Source: JACDAN01 sp963847235 (GTDB lineage: Bacteria; Actinomycetota; Thermoleophilia; Gaiellales; Gaiellaceae). From it: DNA of 64,000 bases. The notes beneath the pieces are model-generated. The model saw only the letters and a program-made list of their open reading frames with translations, did no database searches and was not told where the DNA came from. The translations under genes were made by a program, and so were the position numbers. Shown here one piece after another: positions 34,208 to 42,294 of this stretch. Positions within the stretch are counted from its first letter, which is position 1; each line of letters opens with the position of its first letter. The stretch spans positions 310,001 to 374,000 of the forward strand of contig CAWJYU010000004.1 in the NCBI GenBank assembly GCA_963847235.1. Reading direction: 5' to 3'.

Positions 34208-34716
34208 TGCTCCGGCGGGACCCGCTCGCCGACCCGGCGCCGCTGATCAAGCGCGTCTACGCCTACGCGGCGTATCGAGTGGGCGCCGGCCCCGATGCCG
34301 AGGACGTCACGAGCGAGACCTTCGAGCGGGCCCTCCGCTACCGCGAGAGCTACGACCCGAAGAAGGGCGAGCCCGTCGCCTGGTTACTCGGGATCGCGAA
34401 GCGCTGCGTCGACGGCAGCTGGTCGAAGACGGAGTACGCCACCGAGGACGTGGACTCCGCTGACACGACCGACCTGGAGGAGGAGACGATCCGCCGGCTC
34501 ACCGTCTCACGGGCAGTCGCCGGGCTCGACGAGCGGGACCGCGAGCTGATCGCGCTCCGCTACGGCGCGGATCTCACCGCACGCCAGATCGCCGAGCTCC
34601 AGGGTGTCAAGACGAACGCGATCGAGGTCGCGCTCCACCGCGCGCTCGGCCGGCTTCGCGGGACTCTCGGAGCCGACGAGCAAGACGCTGTAAGGAAACG
34701 GCGCGCTTCCCAGTAG
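34207..34716 (+). CDS. ECF-type RNA polymerase sigma factor
   Basis: A 169-residue sigma-70 family protein of the extracytoplasmic-function size. Region 2 is represented by DAEDVTSETFERALRYRESYDP and AWLLGIAKRCVDGSWSK, region 4 by LDERDRELIALRYGADLTARQIAELQGVKTNAIEVALHRALGRLR split here into the usual helix-turn-helix. It starts with a GTG overlapping the preceding stop. A membrane protein gene follows after 46 nt and may encode its regulator. Confidence 0.88.
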   Translation: MLRRDPLADPAPLIKRVYAYAAYRVGAGPDAEDVTSETFERALRYRESYDPKKGEPVAWLLGIAKRCVDGSWSKTEYATEDVDSADTTDLEEETIRRLTVSRAVAGLDERDRELIALRYGADLTARQIAELQGVKTNAIEVALHRALGRLRGTLGADEQDAVRKRRASQ

Positions 34717-34762
34717 TAGGTGGTGCAAGACCACTGACACTGATTCCAGGGGGTTTATCGAA

Positions 34763-35179
34763 ATGCGTTACTGGCGGAAGCGGCACGAGGGACTCGACCT
34801 CGAAGCCGAGCTGCGGGCCAACCGGCCCGAGCCCGCACCCGAGTTCGTCCATCGTCTCGAGGCACGGGTCAGAAATTCCGGTCGCCGCGCGCGCGCAGGG
34901 TCGCTTCGCGTCGCCTTCGTCGGTGCGCTGACCGCGCTCATGCTGCTCGCACTGGCCTCGGTCGGCGGCGTGAGCTATGCGTCCTCGTCCGCGAAGGACG
35001 CGGCTGTGAGCGTCAAGCGGGTCGTGACGCCGAAGGACGTCATCAAGGTCCTGAAGCGCAGCCCGGCGATCAACCAGTACGGGAAGCCGAAGGCCAAGAA
35101 GGTCAAGAAGGCGAAGAAGCAGGGCAAGGGCGCCAAGGGCCGGGTTCGGGCCAGGACGCGGCCGCCCTTCACGGGCTAG
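34763..35179 (+). CDS. Membrane-anchored protein, possible anti-sigma partner
   Basis: A 138-residue protein with an acidic/basic N-terminal cytoplasmic part (about 1-55, starting RYWRKRHEGLDLEAELRANR), one membrane helix near residues 51-72, and an outer tail that is lysine-rich with repeated AKKVKKAKK-type runs. The order ECF sigma then single-span membrane protein is the usual layout of a sigma/anti-sigma pair, but no zinc anti-sigma HxxxCxxC motif is present. The assignment is therefore positional. ATG 34763 follows a GGGGG purine-rich site. Confidence 0.6.
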   Translation: MRYWRKRHEGLDLEAELRANRPEPAPEFVHRLEARVRNSGRRARAGSLRVAFVGALTALMLLALASVGGVSYASSSAKDAAVSVKRVVTPKDVIKVLKRSPAINQYGKPKAKKVKKAKKQGKGAKGRVRARTRPPFTG

Positions 35180-35201
35180 TCCCGCAAGCACCGGATGACG
35201 G

Positions 35202-35227
35202 AGAGGGCGGCCGGATGGTCGCCCTCT
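35202..35227. terminator. Hairpin between the sigma-factor operon and the L,D-transpeptidases
   Basis: AGAGGGCG pairs with CGCCCTCT around a 10-nt loop, followed by TTCGTGCT. It lies in the 73-nt gap after the lysine-rich membrane protein. Confidence 0.5.
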
Positions 35228-35252
35228 TCGTGCTAGAACGGACGGGGGTCAG

Positions 35253-36302
35253 ATGAACACGACATCGACAGCCAGAGCACGGAGGGCGCTACTGCCTGCG
35301 CTCGTCGTTGCCGTGCTCGCCGTGCTGGCGCCCGGAACCGCCGGCGGCCAGGGCTCCCTCGTGGTCTGGCAGGGGACGACGCCCGACACCGGGACGGCGT
35401 ACGCCGCCGGCGTCGGACGCGAGCTGCGCATCGGCCTCGAGGCGGTCGGCTCGTTCGGCTCCAACATCAGGATCCGCGTCAACCAGCTGCCGGCCGGCGC
35501 GCGCTTCGTCCCGCTCGCCGCCGCTCCCGCGCGAGTGGACTTCCGCTGGCGGCCACGGGCGAGCCAGCGCGGGGAGTGGCGGTTCGTCTTCACCGCTTCC
35601 GACGGCGCCTCGGCGGCACCGCGGATCGTGGTGCGCGTCCACGTCGGGAAAACGGCGTCGCGCTCGTTCCGCCTTTCCAGCAGGACGCTCGGCGGCAGTT
35701 CGAACAGCGCCGTTCTGAAGTACGCGGTCGCGGCGCGCGCGGCGCCGAACGAAAGCGCACGCGTCGTTGACCGGCTCAGGCCCCGGACACCGGAGTTCGT
35801 GCCGCACGTCCTCTTCCTGTCGGCCGGCCGGATCGACCGCCAGGGCCGCTACTGGGTGCGCGTCCCGCTGCCGATCCTCCCGAACGGCAGGATGGGGTGG
35901 ATCCCGCGTGACGCCGTCGGACCGTTCGTCAAGCTCGACACGCATCTCGTCATCGACCGGTCTCGGTTCCAGGCGATCCTCTACCGGCGCGGCCGTCCTG
36001 TTTTTCGGACGCACGTCGGCGTGGGAGAGCCGCACTGGCCGACGCCCGGCGGGCGCTTCTACGTCCGCGAGCGGCTGACGGGCTTCACCGATCCGATCTA
36101 CGGCTCGCTCGCCTTCGGCACCAACGGGCGGTCGGCGGTGCTGACCGACTGGCCCGGCGGCGGGTTCATCGGCATCCACGGGACGAACCAGCCGAGCATC
36201 CTCCCGGGCCGCGTCTCGCACGGCTGCGTTCGCCTCCCGAACCCCGCAATTCGGCGGCTCGACCGGCTGATGCGAGTCGGCACGCCGGTTACGATCCGCT
36301 GA
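35253..36302 (+). CDS. L,D-transpeptidase (YkuD domain), copy 1 of 3
   Basis: A secreted 349-residue protein. Signal peptide at about 8-31, then an immunoglobulin-like/filamin-type region of about 120 residues (RIRVNQLPAGARF ... WRFVFTASDGA), an SH3-like segment (YWVRVPLPILPNGRMGWIPRD) and the YkuD domain. That domain has THVGVGEPHWPTPGGRFYVR, IGIHGTN and the catalytic motif SHGCVRL. These enzymes make 3-3 peptidoglycan cross-links or attach proteins. Two further copies of the same architecture follow directly. Confidence 0.92.
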   Translation: MNTTSTARARRALLPALVVAVLAVLAPGTAGGQGSLVVWQGTTPDTGTAYAAGVGRELRIGLEAVGSFGSNIRIRVNQLPAGARFVPLAAAPARVDFRWRPRASQRGEWRFVFTASDGASAAPRIVVRVHVGKTASRSFRLSSRTLGGSSNSAVLKYAVAARAAPNESARVVDRLRPRTPEFVPHVLFLSAGRIDRQGRYWVRVPLPILPNGRMGWIPRDAVGPFVKLDTHLVIDRSRFQAILYRRGRPVFRTHVGVGEPHWPTPGGRFYVRERLTGFTDPIYGSLAFGTNGRSAVLTDWPGGGFIGIHGTNQPSILPGRVSHGCVRLPNPAIRRLDRLMRVGTPVTIR

Positions 36303-36331
36303 CCAGCGCGGGCTCGAGGCCCCCGCCCGAC

Positions 36332-37444
36332 ATGTCGTCCAGCCTTCTGCGGTCCATGGAGTCGAGCCTCCGCGCCTCTCTCGTCGGCGCGGCGGCGCTC
36401 TGTCTCACCCTGCCCGCGATCGCACATGCCGCTCCCTGGTCGAGCAGCGGTCCGGCTGCCCTCCCAGGCGGCGCGAGCTGGGTTGCGCCCACCCCGGCCG
36501 AGGGGGCTCGGCTGCAGACCGTCGCCGGCCGGCAGCTGAGGGTGGGCCTCGGCGCGACCGCCCCCGGCGGGCCGGCAGTTCCCGTCTCGATTCGCGCGGC
36601 AGCCCTGCCGCCCGGCGCTGCACTGAGTCCGGTCGACGGAAATCCGGCGTCCGCCTCGCTCGTGTGGACGCCTTCGCGCTCGCTCGCCGGGCGCAGCTTC
36701 CCCGTCACCTTCACCGCGCAGCCGAGCGGAGGCGGGATGCCGGTGACGACGCGCCGCGTGATCCTCGCCGTGCGCGCTGCGGCCAGGCCGAAGCCGCGGC
36801 CCAAGCCCGAGCGGTTCGTCCTGAGCAGCGAGCAGCAGCACCTCTACCGGTACGCCTTCGTGCTCCGAAAGGGCGTCGCGCGAAGCGCGCCGCGGAAGAC
36901 GGCCGCCGTCGTCGCGAGCCTCGGCCGGTGGACGCCGGAAGGGACGACGAACCTCGTCCTCACCCTGGACGGCCGGCGGACCAAGCGCGGCGTCTGGATC
37001 CGGGTCCGTCTCGCGACGCTGCCCGCCGGCCGCACCGGCTGGGTGCCGCGGAAGATGCTGAGCGACTGGAAGGAGCTCCGGACGAAGCTCGTCGTCGACC
37101 GCCGGCGGCTCACAGCGACGCTCTACCGGCGCGGCAAAGTCGTCTTCCGGGCCCCGGTCGGCATCGGTCAGCCTCGGTGGCCGACTCCGCGCGGCGAGTT
37201 CTACATCCGCAACCAGCTCTACGGCTTCGGCAATCCCGTCTACGGCCCGATCGCGTTCGGCACGAGCGCCCGCTCTGCCGTCCTGACCGACTGGCCCGGC
37301 GGCGGGTTCATCGGCCTGCACGGGACGAACCAGCCGAGCATCCTCCCGGGCCGCGTCTCACACGGGTGCATCCGGATGAAGAACGGGCACATCCTGCGCC
37401 TGGCCCGGCTGATGCCCGTTGGCACGCCTTTGACCGTCCGCTAG
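36332..37444 (+). CDS. L,D-transpeptidase (YkuD domain), copy 2 of 3
   Basis: A 370-residue protein with signal peptide (about 12-33), an Ig-like segment in which VRVGLGATAPGG-type sequence and SLVWTPSRS are visible, the SH3-like WIRVRLATLPAGRTGWVPRK and the YkuD domain with VGIGQPRWPTPRGEFYIR, IGLHGTN and SHGCIRM. Closest in architecture to its neighbours, with moderate divergence in the N-terminal half and high conservation around the active site (DWPGGGFIGxHGTNxPxxxPGxVSHGC). Start ATG 36332; an alternative ATG lies 24 nt downstream. Confidence 0.92.
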   Translation: MSSSLLRSMESSLRASLVGAAALCLTLPAIAHAAPWSSSGPAALPGGASWVAPTPAEGARLQTVAGRQLRVGLGATAPGGPAVPVSIRAAALPPGAALSPVDGNPASASLVWTPSRSLAGRSFPVTFTAQPSGGGMPVTTRRVILAVRAAARPKPRPKPERFVLSSEQQHLYRYAFVLRKGVARSAPRKTAAVVASLGRWTPEGTTNLVLTLDGRRTKRGVWIRVRLATLPAGRTGWVPRKMLSDWKELRTKLVVDRRRLTATLYRRGKVVFRAPVGIGQPRWPTPRGEFYIRNQLYGFGNPVYGPIAFGTSARSAVLTDWPGGGFIGLHGTNQPSILPGRVSHGCIRMKNGHILRLARLMPVGTPLTVR

Positions 37445-37475
37445 CCTCCTCAGCAGAACAACTGCGGCGCAGGCG

Positions 37476-38528
37476 ATGCACTCGCTCTCGCGCCACATAC
37501 CGGCGTTGTTCTGCGGGATGGCCGTCGGCTTGCTGTTTTTCGCCGGTTCGGGGGCCGCAGTGGTGAGCCTCGCGCCTGCCAGCTGGGGCCCTCCGACGCC
37601 CGCCGAGGGCACGAAGCTCCGGGCCGCCCCCGGCGACCCGCTCCGGTTCAACCTCGTCGCCCATGCACAGGGCGCTCCGGACGCCAGGATCACGATCGGC
37701 GCCGACGGAGTGCCGCCCGGGGCAACGTTCAGGACGACCACGGGGAACCCGGCCGCCGCCGGCATCGTCTGGACGCCCACCCCCTCGGACGCGGGGCGGA
37801 CCTATTCGCTGACGTTCACTGCGCAGGCGAACGATGCCGCCGTCCCGCCGGCCACACGCCGCCTCGACGTCCAGGTCCTCGCGCGCAAGGCGACCAGGTT
37901 CGCGCTCTCGAGCGGCGCGACGGCGACCTACCGCTGGGCGTTCGTGATCCGCCGCGTCGTCGCCCGGAGCGCCCCCAGCAGGACGGCCCCGCCGGTCGCC
38001 CGGCTGAAGCTCCTGACCCCCGAGAACACGACCAACCTCGTGCTCGCCCTCGAAGGCCGGCGAACGGCGAGCGGCGTCTGGGTGCGCGTGCGCCTGCCGG
38101 TCCTTCCGAACAACTCGACCGGCTGGGTGCCCAGGCGCACGCTCGGCAACTGGCGGATCGTGAGGACGCATCTCCTCATCGACCGGCAGCGGCTGGCGCT
38201 GACCCTCTACCGGGAAGGGAAGCCGGTGTTCTCGACGAGGGTGGGCGTCGGCCGGCCGCAATGGCCTACGCCCACCGGTCAGTTCTACGTGCGGAACATG
38301 CTCTTCGGGTTTGACGACCCGTTCTACGGCCCGGTCGCGTTCGGGACGAGCGGGCGCTCGACCGTCCTCACCGACTGGCCCGGCGGTGGCTTCATCGGCA
38401 TCCACGGGACGAACGAGCCAGAGCTCGTGCCCGGTTGGGTGTCCCACGGGTGCATCCGGCTGCGGAACGCCGACATGGTCAGGCTCGCGCGGATCCTTCC
38501 GGTCGGCACGCCGCTGACGATTCGCTGA
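37476..38528 (+). CDS. L,D-transpeptidase (YkuD domain), copy 3 of 3
   Basis: A 350-residue protein with signal peptide or anchor at about 7-30, an Ig-like segment containing IVWTPTPSDAGRTYSLTFTA, SH3-like VWVRVRLPVLPNNSTGWVPRR and the YkuD domain with VGVGRPQWPTPTGQFYVR, IGIHGTN and SHGCIRL. The three genes are separated by only about 30 nt, so one transcript is likely. Compared with copy 1, the outer domains differ more than the catalytic domain, suggesting different binding partners or localisation (inference). Confidence 0.92.
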   Translation: MHSLSRHIPALFCGMAVGLLFFAGSGAAVVSLAPASWGPPTPAEGTKLRAAPGDPLRFNLVAHAQGAPDARITIGADGVPPGATFRTTTGNPAAAGIVWTPTPSDAGRTYSLTFTAQANDAAVPPATRRLDVQVLARKATRFALSSGATATYRWAFVIRRVVARSAPSRTAPPVARLKLLTPENTTNLVLALEGRRTASGVWVRVRLPVLPNNSTGWVPRRTLGNWRIVRTHLLIDRQRLALTLYREGKPVFSTRVGVGRPQWPTPTGQFYVRNMLFGFDDPFYGPVAFGTSGRSTVLTDWPGGGFIGIHGTNEPELVPGWVSHGCIRLRNADMVRLARILPVGTPLTIR

Positions 38529-38531
38529 CGG

Positions 38532-38789
38532 TCAGGCCGCTTCTGCGAGGTCGTCCAGCGCGCCGGCCTGGTCGAGCCTCCACAATTCGACGTAGCCGCC
38601 GATCGGCCGGCCGTCGACCAGGATCTGCGGGACCGTCCAGCCGCCCGTCCGGTCGTGGACGGTCTGGCGGAACGCAGGGTCGTCGTCGAGCGCGATCTCC
38701 TCGTACGGGATCTTGCGCCCCTCGAGGAGCGCCTTCGCGCGGACGCAGTAGCCGCACCATCGCGTCGTGTACATCTCGACTCGCGCCAT
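38532..38789 (-). CDS. Glutaredoxin-like protein
   Basis: An 85-residue thioredoxin-fold protein with the redox motif CGYC (residues 12-15) after VEMYTTRW, the cis-proline block GWTVPQILVDG and the GGYVEL glutathione-site-like segment. Dithiol disulphide reductase activity is expected; in actinobacteria such proteins may use mycothiol (mycoredoxin) rather than glutathione, which the sequence alone does not settle. It converges on the last L,D-transpeptidase gene. Confidence 0.9.
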   Translation of the reverse strand: MARVEMYTTRWCGYCVRAKALLEGRKIPYEEIALDDDPAFRQTVHDRTGGWTVPQILVDGRPIGGYVELWRLDQAGALDDLAEAA

Positions 38790-38820
38790 CGCGGGCGGTT
38801 TTCCCGGCTGACGGCGCTTC

Positions 38821-38826
38821 TACACT
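38821..38826 (+). promoter_or_regulatory. Putative -10 element of leaderless recO
   Basis: TACACT exactly 6 nt before the recO ATG at 38833, in the gap between recO and the divergent glutaredoxin gene. Confidence 0.5.
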
Positions 38827-38832
38827 TGGGCC

Positions 38833-39573
38833 ATGGCCGGCCGGAGCTACAAGACGGAGGCGATCGTCCTGCGCTCGATGCGTTTCGGGGAGGCCGACAG
38901 GGTGCTCCACCTCTACACGCTCGACCGCGGACGGGTCGGAGCGGTCGCGAAGGGGATCCGTCGGACGAAGTCTCGGTTCGGCGGCCGGCTGGAGCCGCTG
39001 AGCCACGTCGAGCTCGTCCTCCACGAGGGCAGAGGAGAGCTGCAGACGATCACGGGCGTCCAGCTGATTCGCCCGCACAGCGCCGCGCGAGAGGGCCACT
39101 ACCGCCTGTCGGTCGGGTTCGTCGGGCTCGAGGCGATGCTGCGGCTCTTTCCGGAGCAGGAAGCGAACGGCCGTGCGTTCGTGGCGCTGGCTCGGTTCCT
39201 CGACCTCCTTGACGAGGCGCAGACGCGTGACTCCCGCCCGGCCCTCGATCCGCTCCTCCTCGCCTTCCAGCTGAAGCTCCTCTGGCTCGCCGGCTACCTG
39301 CCGCACCTCACGAGCTGCGCCGAGTGCGGCGGCGAGGCGGGGCTCGTCGGCTACTCGCCCCGGGCCGGCGGGGCCGTCTGCGAGAACTGCCGCGGGGATG
39401 CGATCCCGCTTTCGGCGGCCGGTCTGCGCGGAATCGAGGGACTCCTGCGCGCGCCGCTCGCCGACGCCGGAGCCGTGCAGCTCAACGCGCGTGCCGCGCG
39501 AGATGCGCTCGCCGTCATCGCCTCGTCGTACGAGTACCACGGAGGATTCCGCCTCCGCACGCTCTCGGCGTGA
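38833..39573 (+). CDS. recO: DNA repair protein RecO
   Basis: RecO loads RecA with RecR on gapped DNA. The 246-residue protein has the N-terminal OB domain (KTEAIVLRSMRFGEADRVLHL, KGIRRTKSRFGGRLEPLSHV) and a C-terminal helical domain with a four-cysteine zinc site (CAECGG ... CENCRG). Length is typical. Its association with the glycyl-tRNA synthetase genes a little downstream is common in bacteria. It overlaps the next gene by 4 nt. Confidence 0.94.
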   Translation: MAGRSYKTEAIVLRSMRFGEADRVLHLYTLDRGRVGAVAKGIRRTKSRFGGRLEPLSHVELVLHEGRGELQTITGVQLIRPHSAAREGHYRLSVGFVGLEAMLRLFPEQEANGRAFVALARFLDLLDEAQTRDSRPALDPLLLAFQLKLLWLAGYLPHLTSCAECGGEAGLVGYSPRAGGAVCENCRGDAIPLSAAGLRGIEGLLRAPLADAGAVQLNARAARDALAVIASSYEYHGGFRLRTLSA

Positions 39574-39992
39574 GGCGCGAGCTCCCCGGCGGCCTCGAGC
39601 TCGACGACGACGCCGGCCGGGTGGACGTCGACGCCGTCCACGACTTCATCTCCAACCACTCGTACTGGGCGCCGGGCCGGCCGCGCGAGGTGATGGAGGA
39701 GTTCGTCCGCGAGGCGATCCGCGTCGTCGGCCTCTACGACGGCGAGCGGCAGGTCGGCTTCGCCCGCGCGATCGGCGACTCGCACTTCGTCTACCTCGCC
39801 GACGTGTACGTCCTTCCGGAGTACCGAGGGAGGGGCCTGGGGGTAGAACTCGTCCGCGAGATGATCGAGAACGGGCCCTACGCCGACTCACGCTGGCTCC
39901 TCCATACGGCGGACGCCCACCAGCTCTATGCGAGGTTCGGCTTCGGGCCGCCATCCGAGCGGGTGATGGAGCGGCCCAGGCGCGCTCCGTGA
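39570..39992 (+). CDS. GNAT family N-acetyltransferase
   Basis: A 140-residue acetyltransferase. The acetyl-CoA loop is VYVLPEYRGRGLGVELVRE (Q/RxxGxG/A type), preceded by FARAIGDSHFVYLADVYV and followed by HTADAHQLYARFGF, the typical C-terminal strand. Substrate unknown. It begins at a GTG overlapping the recO stop and overlaps the next gene by 4 nt. Confidence 0.88.
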   Translation: MRRELPGGLELDDDAGRVDVDAVHDFISNHSYWAPGRPREVMEEFVREAIRVVGLYDGERQVGFARAIGDSHFVYLADVYVLPEYRGRGLGVELVREMIENGPYADSRWLLHTADAHQLYARFGFGPPSERVMERPRRAP

Positions 39993-41413
39993 CGCAGCCG
40001 GGCGCCGAGCGGCAGAACTACAACTTCACCCTGGCGATCCTGATCTTCGCCGGGATCTCGATCGCCCTCCAGCAGACAATGGTCGTCCCGGCGCTTCCCG
40101 AGCTTCAGCGCGAGTTCGACACGACGACGGCCTGGGCGACGTGGCTGCTCACGGGATTCCTGCTCTCCGCCTCCGTGGCGACGCCCCTGCTCGGGCGGCT
40201 GGGAGACCAGTACGGAAAGGAGCGGCTGCTCCTCATCAGCCTCCTGATCTTCTTCACCGGCAGCGTGGCGGCGATCTTCGCGCCGAACATCGCCGTGCTC
40301 ATCGGCTGCCGGATCCTCCAGGGTGCGGGTGCCGCAGTCTTCCCTCTCAGCTTCGCGATCATCAAGGACGAGTTCCCTGCCGAGAAGGTGGGTGTCGCCG
40401 TCGGCGCCGTCTCGGCCGTGTTCGCGGTCGGCGGCGGCCTGGGGCTGGTGCTCTCCGGCGTGATCATGGACAACCTCTCGTGGCATTGGCTGTTCGTCGT
40501 CGGCGCCGTCGCAGTGGGGATCGCGGCGGTGCTCGTCCACCTCTACGTCCCCGAGTCGCCGATCAAGTCGCCGTCCCGGGTGGACTTCATCGGCGCGACG
40601 CTCCTGTCGGTCGGGCTCGTCTCGCTCCTGGTCGGGCTGACCGAGGGAGAGAGCTGGGGGTGGGGATCCACCCGCGTGGTCGTCCTCTTCACCGTTGCGG
40701 CTGTCGCGCTCGTCGCCTGGGGCTACGCCGAGACAAAGGTGCCCGACCCGATGGTGGACATGCGCATGCTCGCGCGCCGGCCCGTCTTCTTCGCGAACCT
40801 GACGGGCCTGATCGCGGGGTTCGCGATGTTCGGTTCCTTCGTGCTCGTGCCGAACTTCGTCCAGATCTCCGAAGACGTGGCCGGCTACGGCTTCGGCGCA
40901 AGTGCGACGACGACGGGCCTGTACCTCGTGCCGGCCGCCCTCGCAGGGTTTCTGATGGGCCCGCTTGCCGGCGTGATGGGACGCCGCTGGGGCTCGAAGT
41001 GGCCGCTCAGCATCGGGATGACGCTCGCGACGATCGCTCTGACGATGCTCGCCGAGTGGCACGACGAGCCCTGGCAGGTCGTTGCGGCGATGCTCGTCTT
41101 CGGGCTCGGCATCCCGATGACCTTCGCGGCGATGGCGAACATCATCGTCAACGCCGTCCGCCCGACCGAGACCGGCGTGGCGACCGGGATGAACACCGTC
41201 ATGCGGACCATCGGCGGCGTGATCGGCGGACAGGTCGGCGCGGCGATCTTGACGGCGGAGACGGGGCCGCTGGGCATTCCGCAGGAAACGGCGTTCACGA
41301 CCGCGTTCTGGATCAGCGCCGCCGCGGCGCTGGTCGGGGCGGTCGTGGCGCTGCTGATCACTCCACTCCGCGGGCGTGAGTCAGTCCGCGAGCCCGTGCA
41401 AGTCAGCCCGTGA
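39989..41413 (+). CDS. MFS transporter, DHA2-type drug exporter
   Basis: A 474-residue major facilitator protein with 13-14 predicted helices. Motif A is GRLGDQYGKERLL after helix 2, and motif C-like GGGLGLVLSGVIMD lies in helix 5. The first helix has LQQTMVVPALPELQREF, which is characteristic of DHA2 exporters. Substrates cannot be predicted. Starts at GTG 39989, overlapping the acetyltransferase gene by 4 nt; an acetyltransferase beside an exporter is compatible with a resistance pair, but this is inference only. Confidence 0.88.
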   Translation: MTQPGAERQNYNFTLAILIFAGISIALQQTMVVPALPELQREFDTTTAWATWLLTGFLLSASVATPLLGRLGDQYGKERLLLISLLIFFTGSVAAIFAPNIAVLIGCRILQGAGAAVFPLSFAIIKDEFPAEKVGVAVGAVSAVFAVGGGLGLVLSGVIMDNLSWHWLFVVGAVAVGIAAVLVHLYVPESPIKSPSRVDFIGATLLSVGLVSLLVGLTEGESWGWGSTRVVVLFTVAAVALVAWGYAETKVPDPMVDMRMLARRPVFFANLTGLIAGFAMFGSFVLVPNFVQISEDVAGYGFGASATTTGLYLVPAALAGFLMGPLAGVMGRRWGSKWPLSIGMTLATIALTMLAEWHDEPWQVVAAMLVFGLGIPMTFAAMANIIVNAVRPTETGVATGMNTVMRTIGGVIGGQVGAAILTAETGPLGIPQETAFTTAFWISAAAALVGAVVALLITPLRGRESVREPVQVSP

Positions 41414-41438
41414 CGCGCCCCATAGGATTGCCCGATCC

Positions 41439-42294
41439 GTGGCGCTGAACTTCCAGGACATGATCCGCGAGCTCCAGGCCTACTGGGCCGCACGCGACTG
41501 CGTCGTCATGCAGCCGTACCACACCGAGCTCGGCGCGGGCACGTTCAACCCGGCCACGTTCCTTCGCTGTCTCGGCTCCGAGCCGTGGCGCACCGTCTAC
41601 GTCGAGCCGTGCCGTCCGCCCGAGCGACGGCCGGTACGGCGAGAACCCGTACCGGTTCCAGCAGTACTACCAGCTGCAGGTGATCCTCAAGCCGGCGCCG
41701 GAGGACATCCTCGACCAGTACTTCGGCTCGCTGGAGGCAATCGGGATCGACACGCAGCGGCACGACGTGCGGCTCGTCGAGGACGACTGGGAGGGCCCGA
41801 CGCTCGGCGCCTGGGGCCTCGGCTGGGAAGTCTGGGTGGACGGTATGGAGGTGACGCAGTTCACGTACTTCCAGCAGCTCGGCGGGATCGACGTCGACGT
41901 CGTCTCCGGCGAGATCACGTACGGCCTCGAGCGGCTGGCCATGTTCATCCAGGACAAGCGGACGGCGTTCGACCTCGAGTGGGCACCGGGGATGACCTGG
42001 GGCGACGTCTACCGCGAGAACGAGCGCCAGTTCTCGGCGTACAACTTCGAGGAGGCGTCGGTCGAGCTGCTGATGCGGCACTTCGCCGACTACGAGGCCG
42101 AGTGCGAGCGGCTGCTCGCGCGTGAGCTGCCGCTGCCGGCCTACGACCAGGTGCTCAAGGCTTCTCACACCTTCAACCTGCTGGACGCGCGCGGCGCGAT
42201 CTCCGTGACCGAGCGTGCCTCCTACATCGGCCGCGTGCGCGATCTCGCGCGGCAGGTCGCCCAGGAGTACGTTGGCCAAGCAGCTGCTGCTTGA
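41439..42294 (+). CDS. glyQ: Glycyl-tRNA synthetase alpha subunit, frame-shifted near 41624
   Basis: The catalytic subunit of the two-subunit bacterial GlyRS. NFQDMIRELQAYWAARDCVVMQ and TFNPATFLRCLGSEPWRTVYVEPCRRP-like sequence are clear at the start. Near 41624 a single base puts the expected DGRYGENPYRFQQYYQLQVI into the next frame, where the protein continues (GAWGLGWEVWVDGMEVTQFT, GEITYGLERLAMF) to the stop at 42294. Every family block is retained and no other GlyRS is visible in the window, so a sequence error is the likely cause. It overlaps glyS. Confidence 0.9.
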
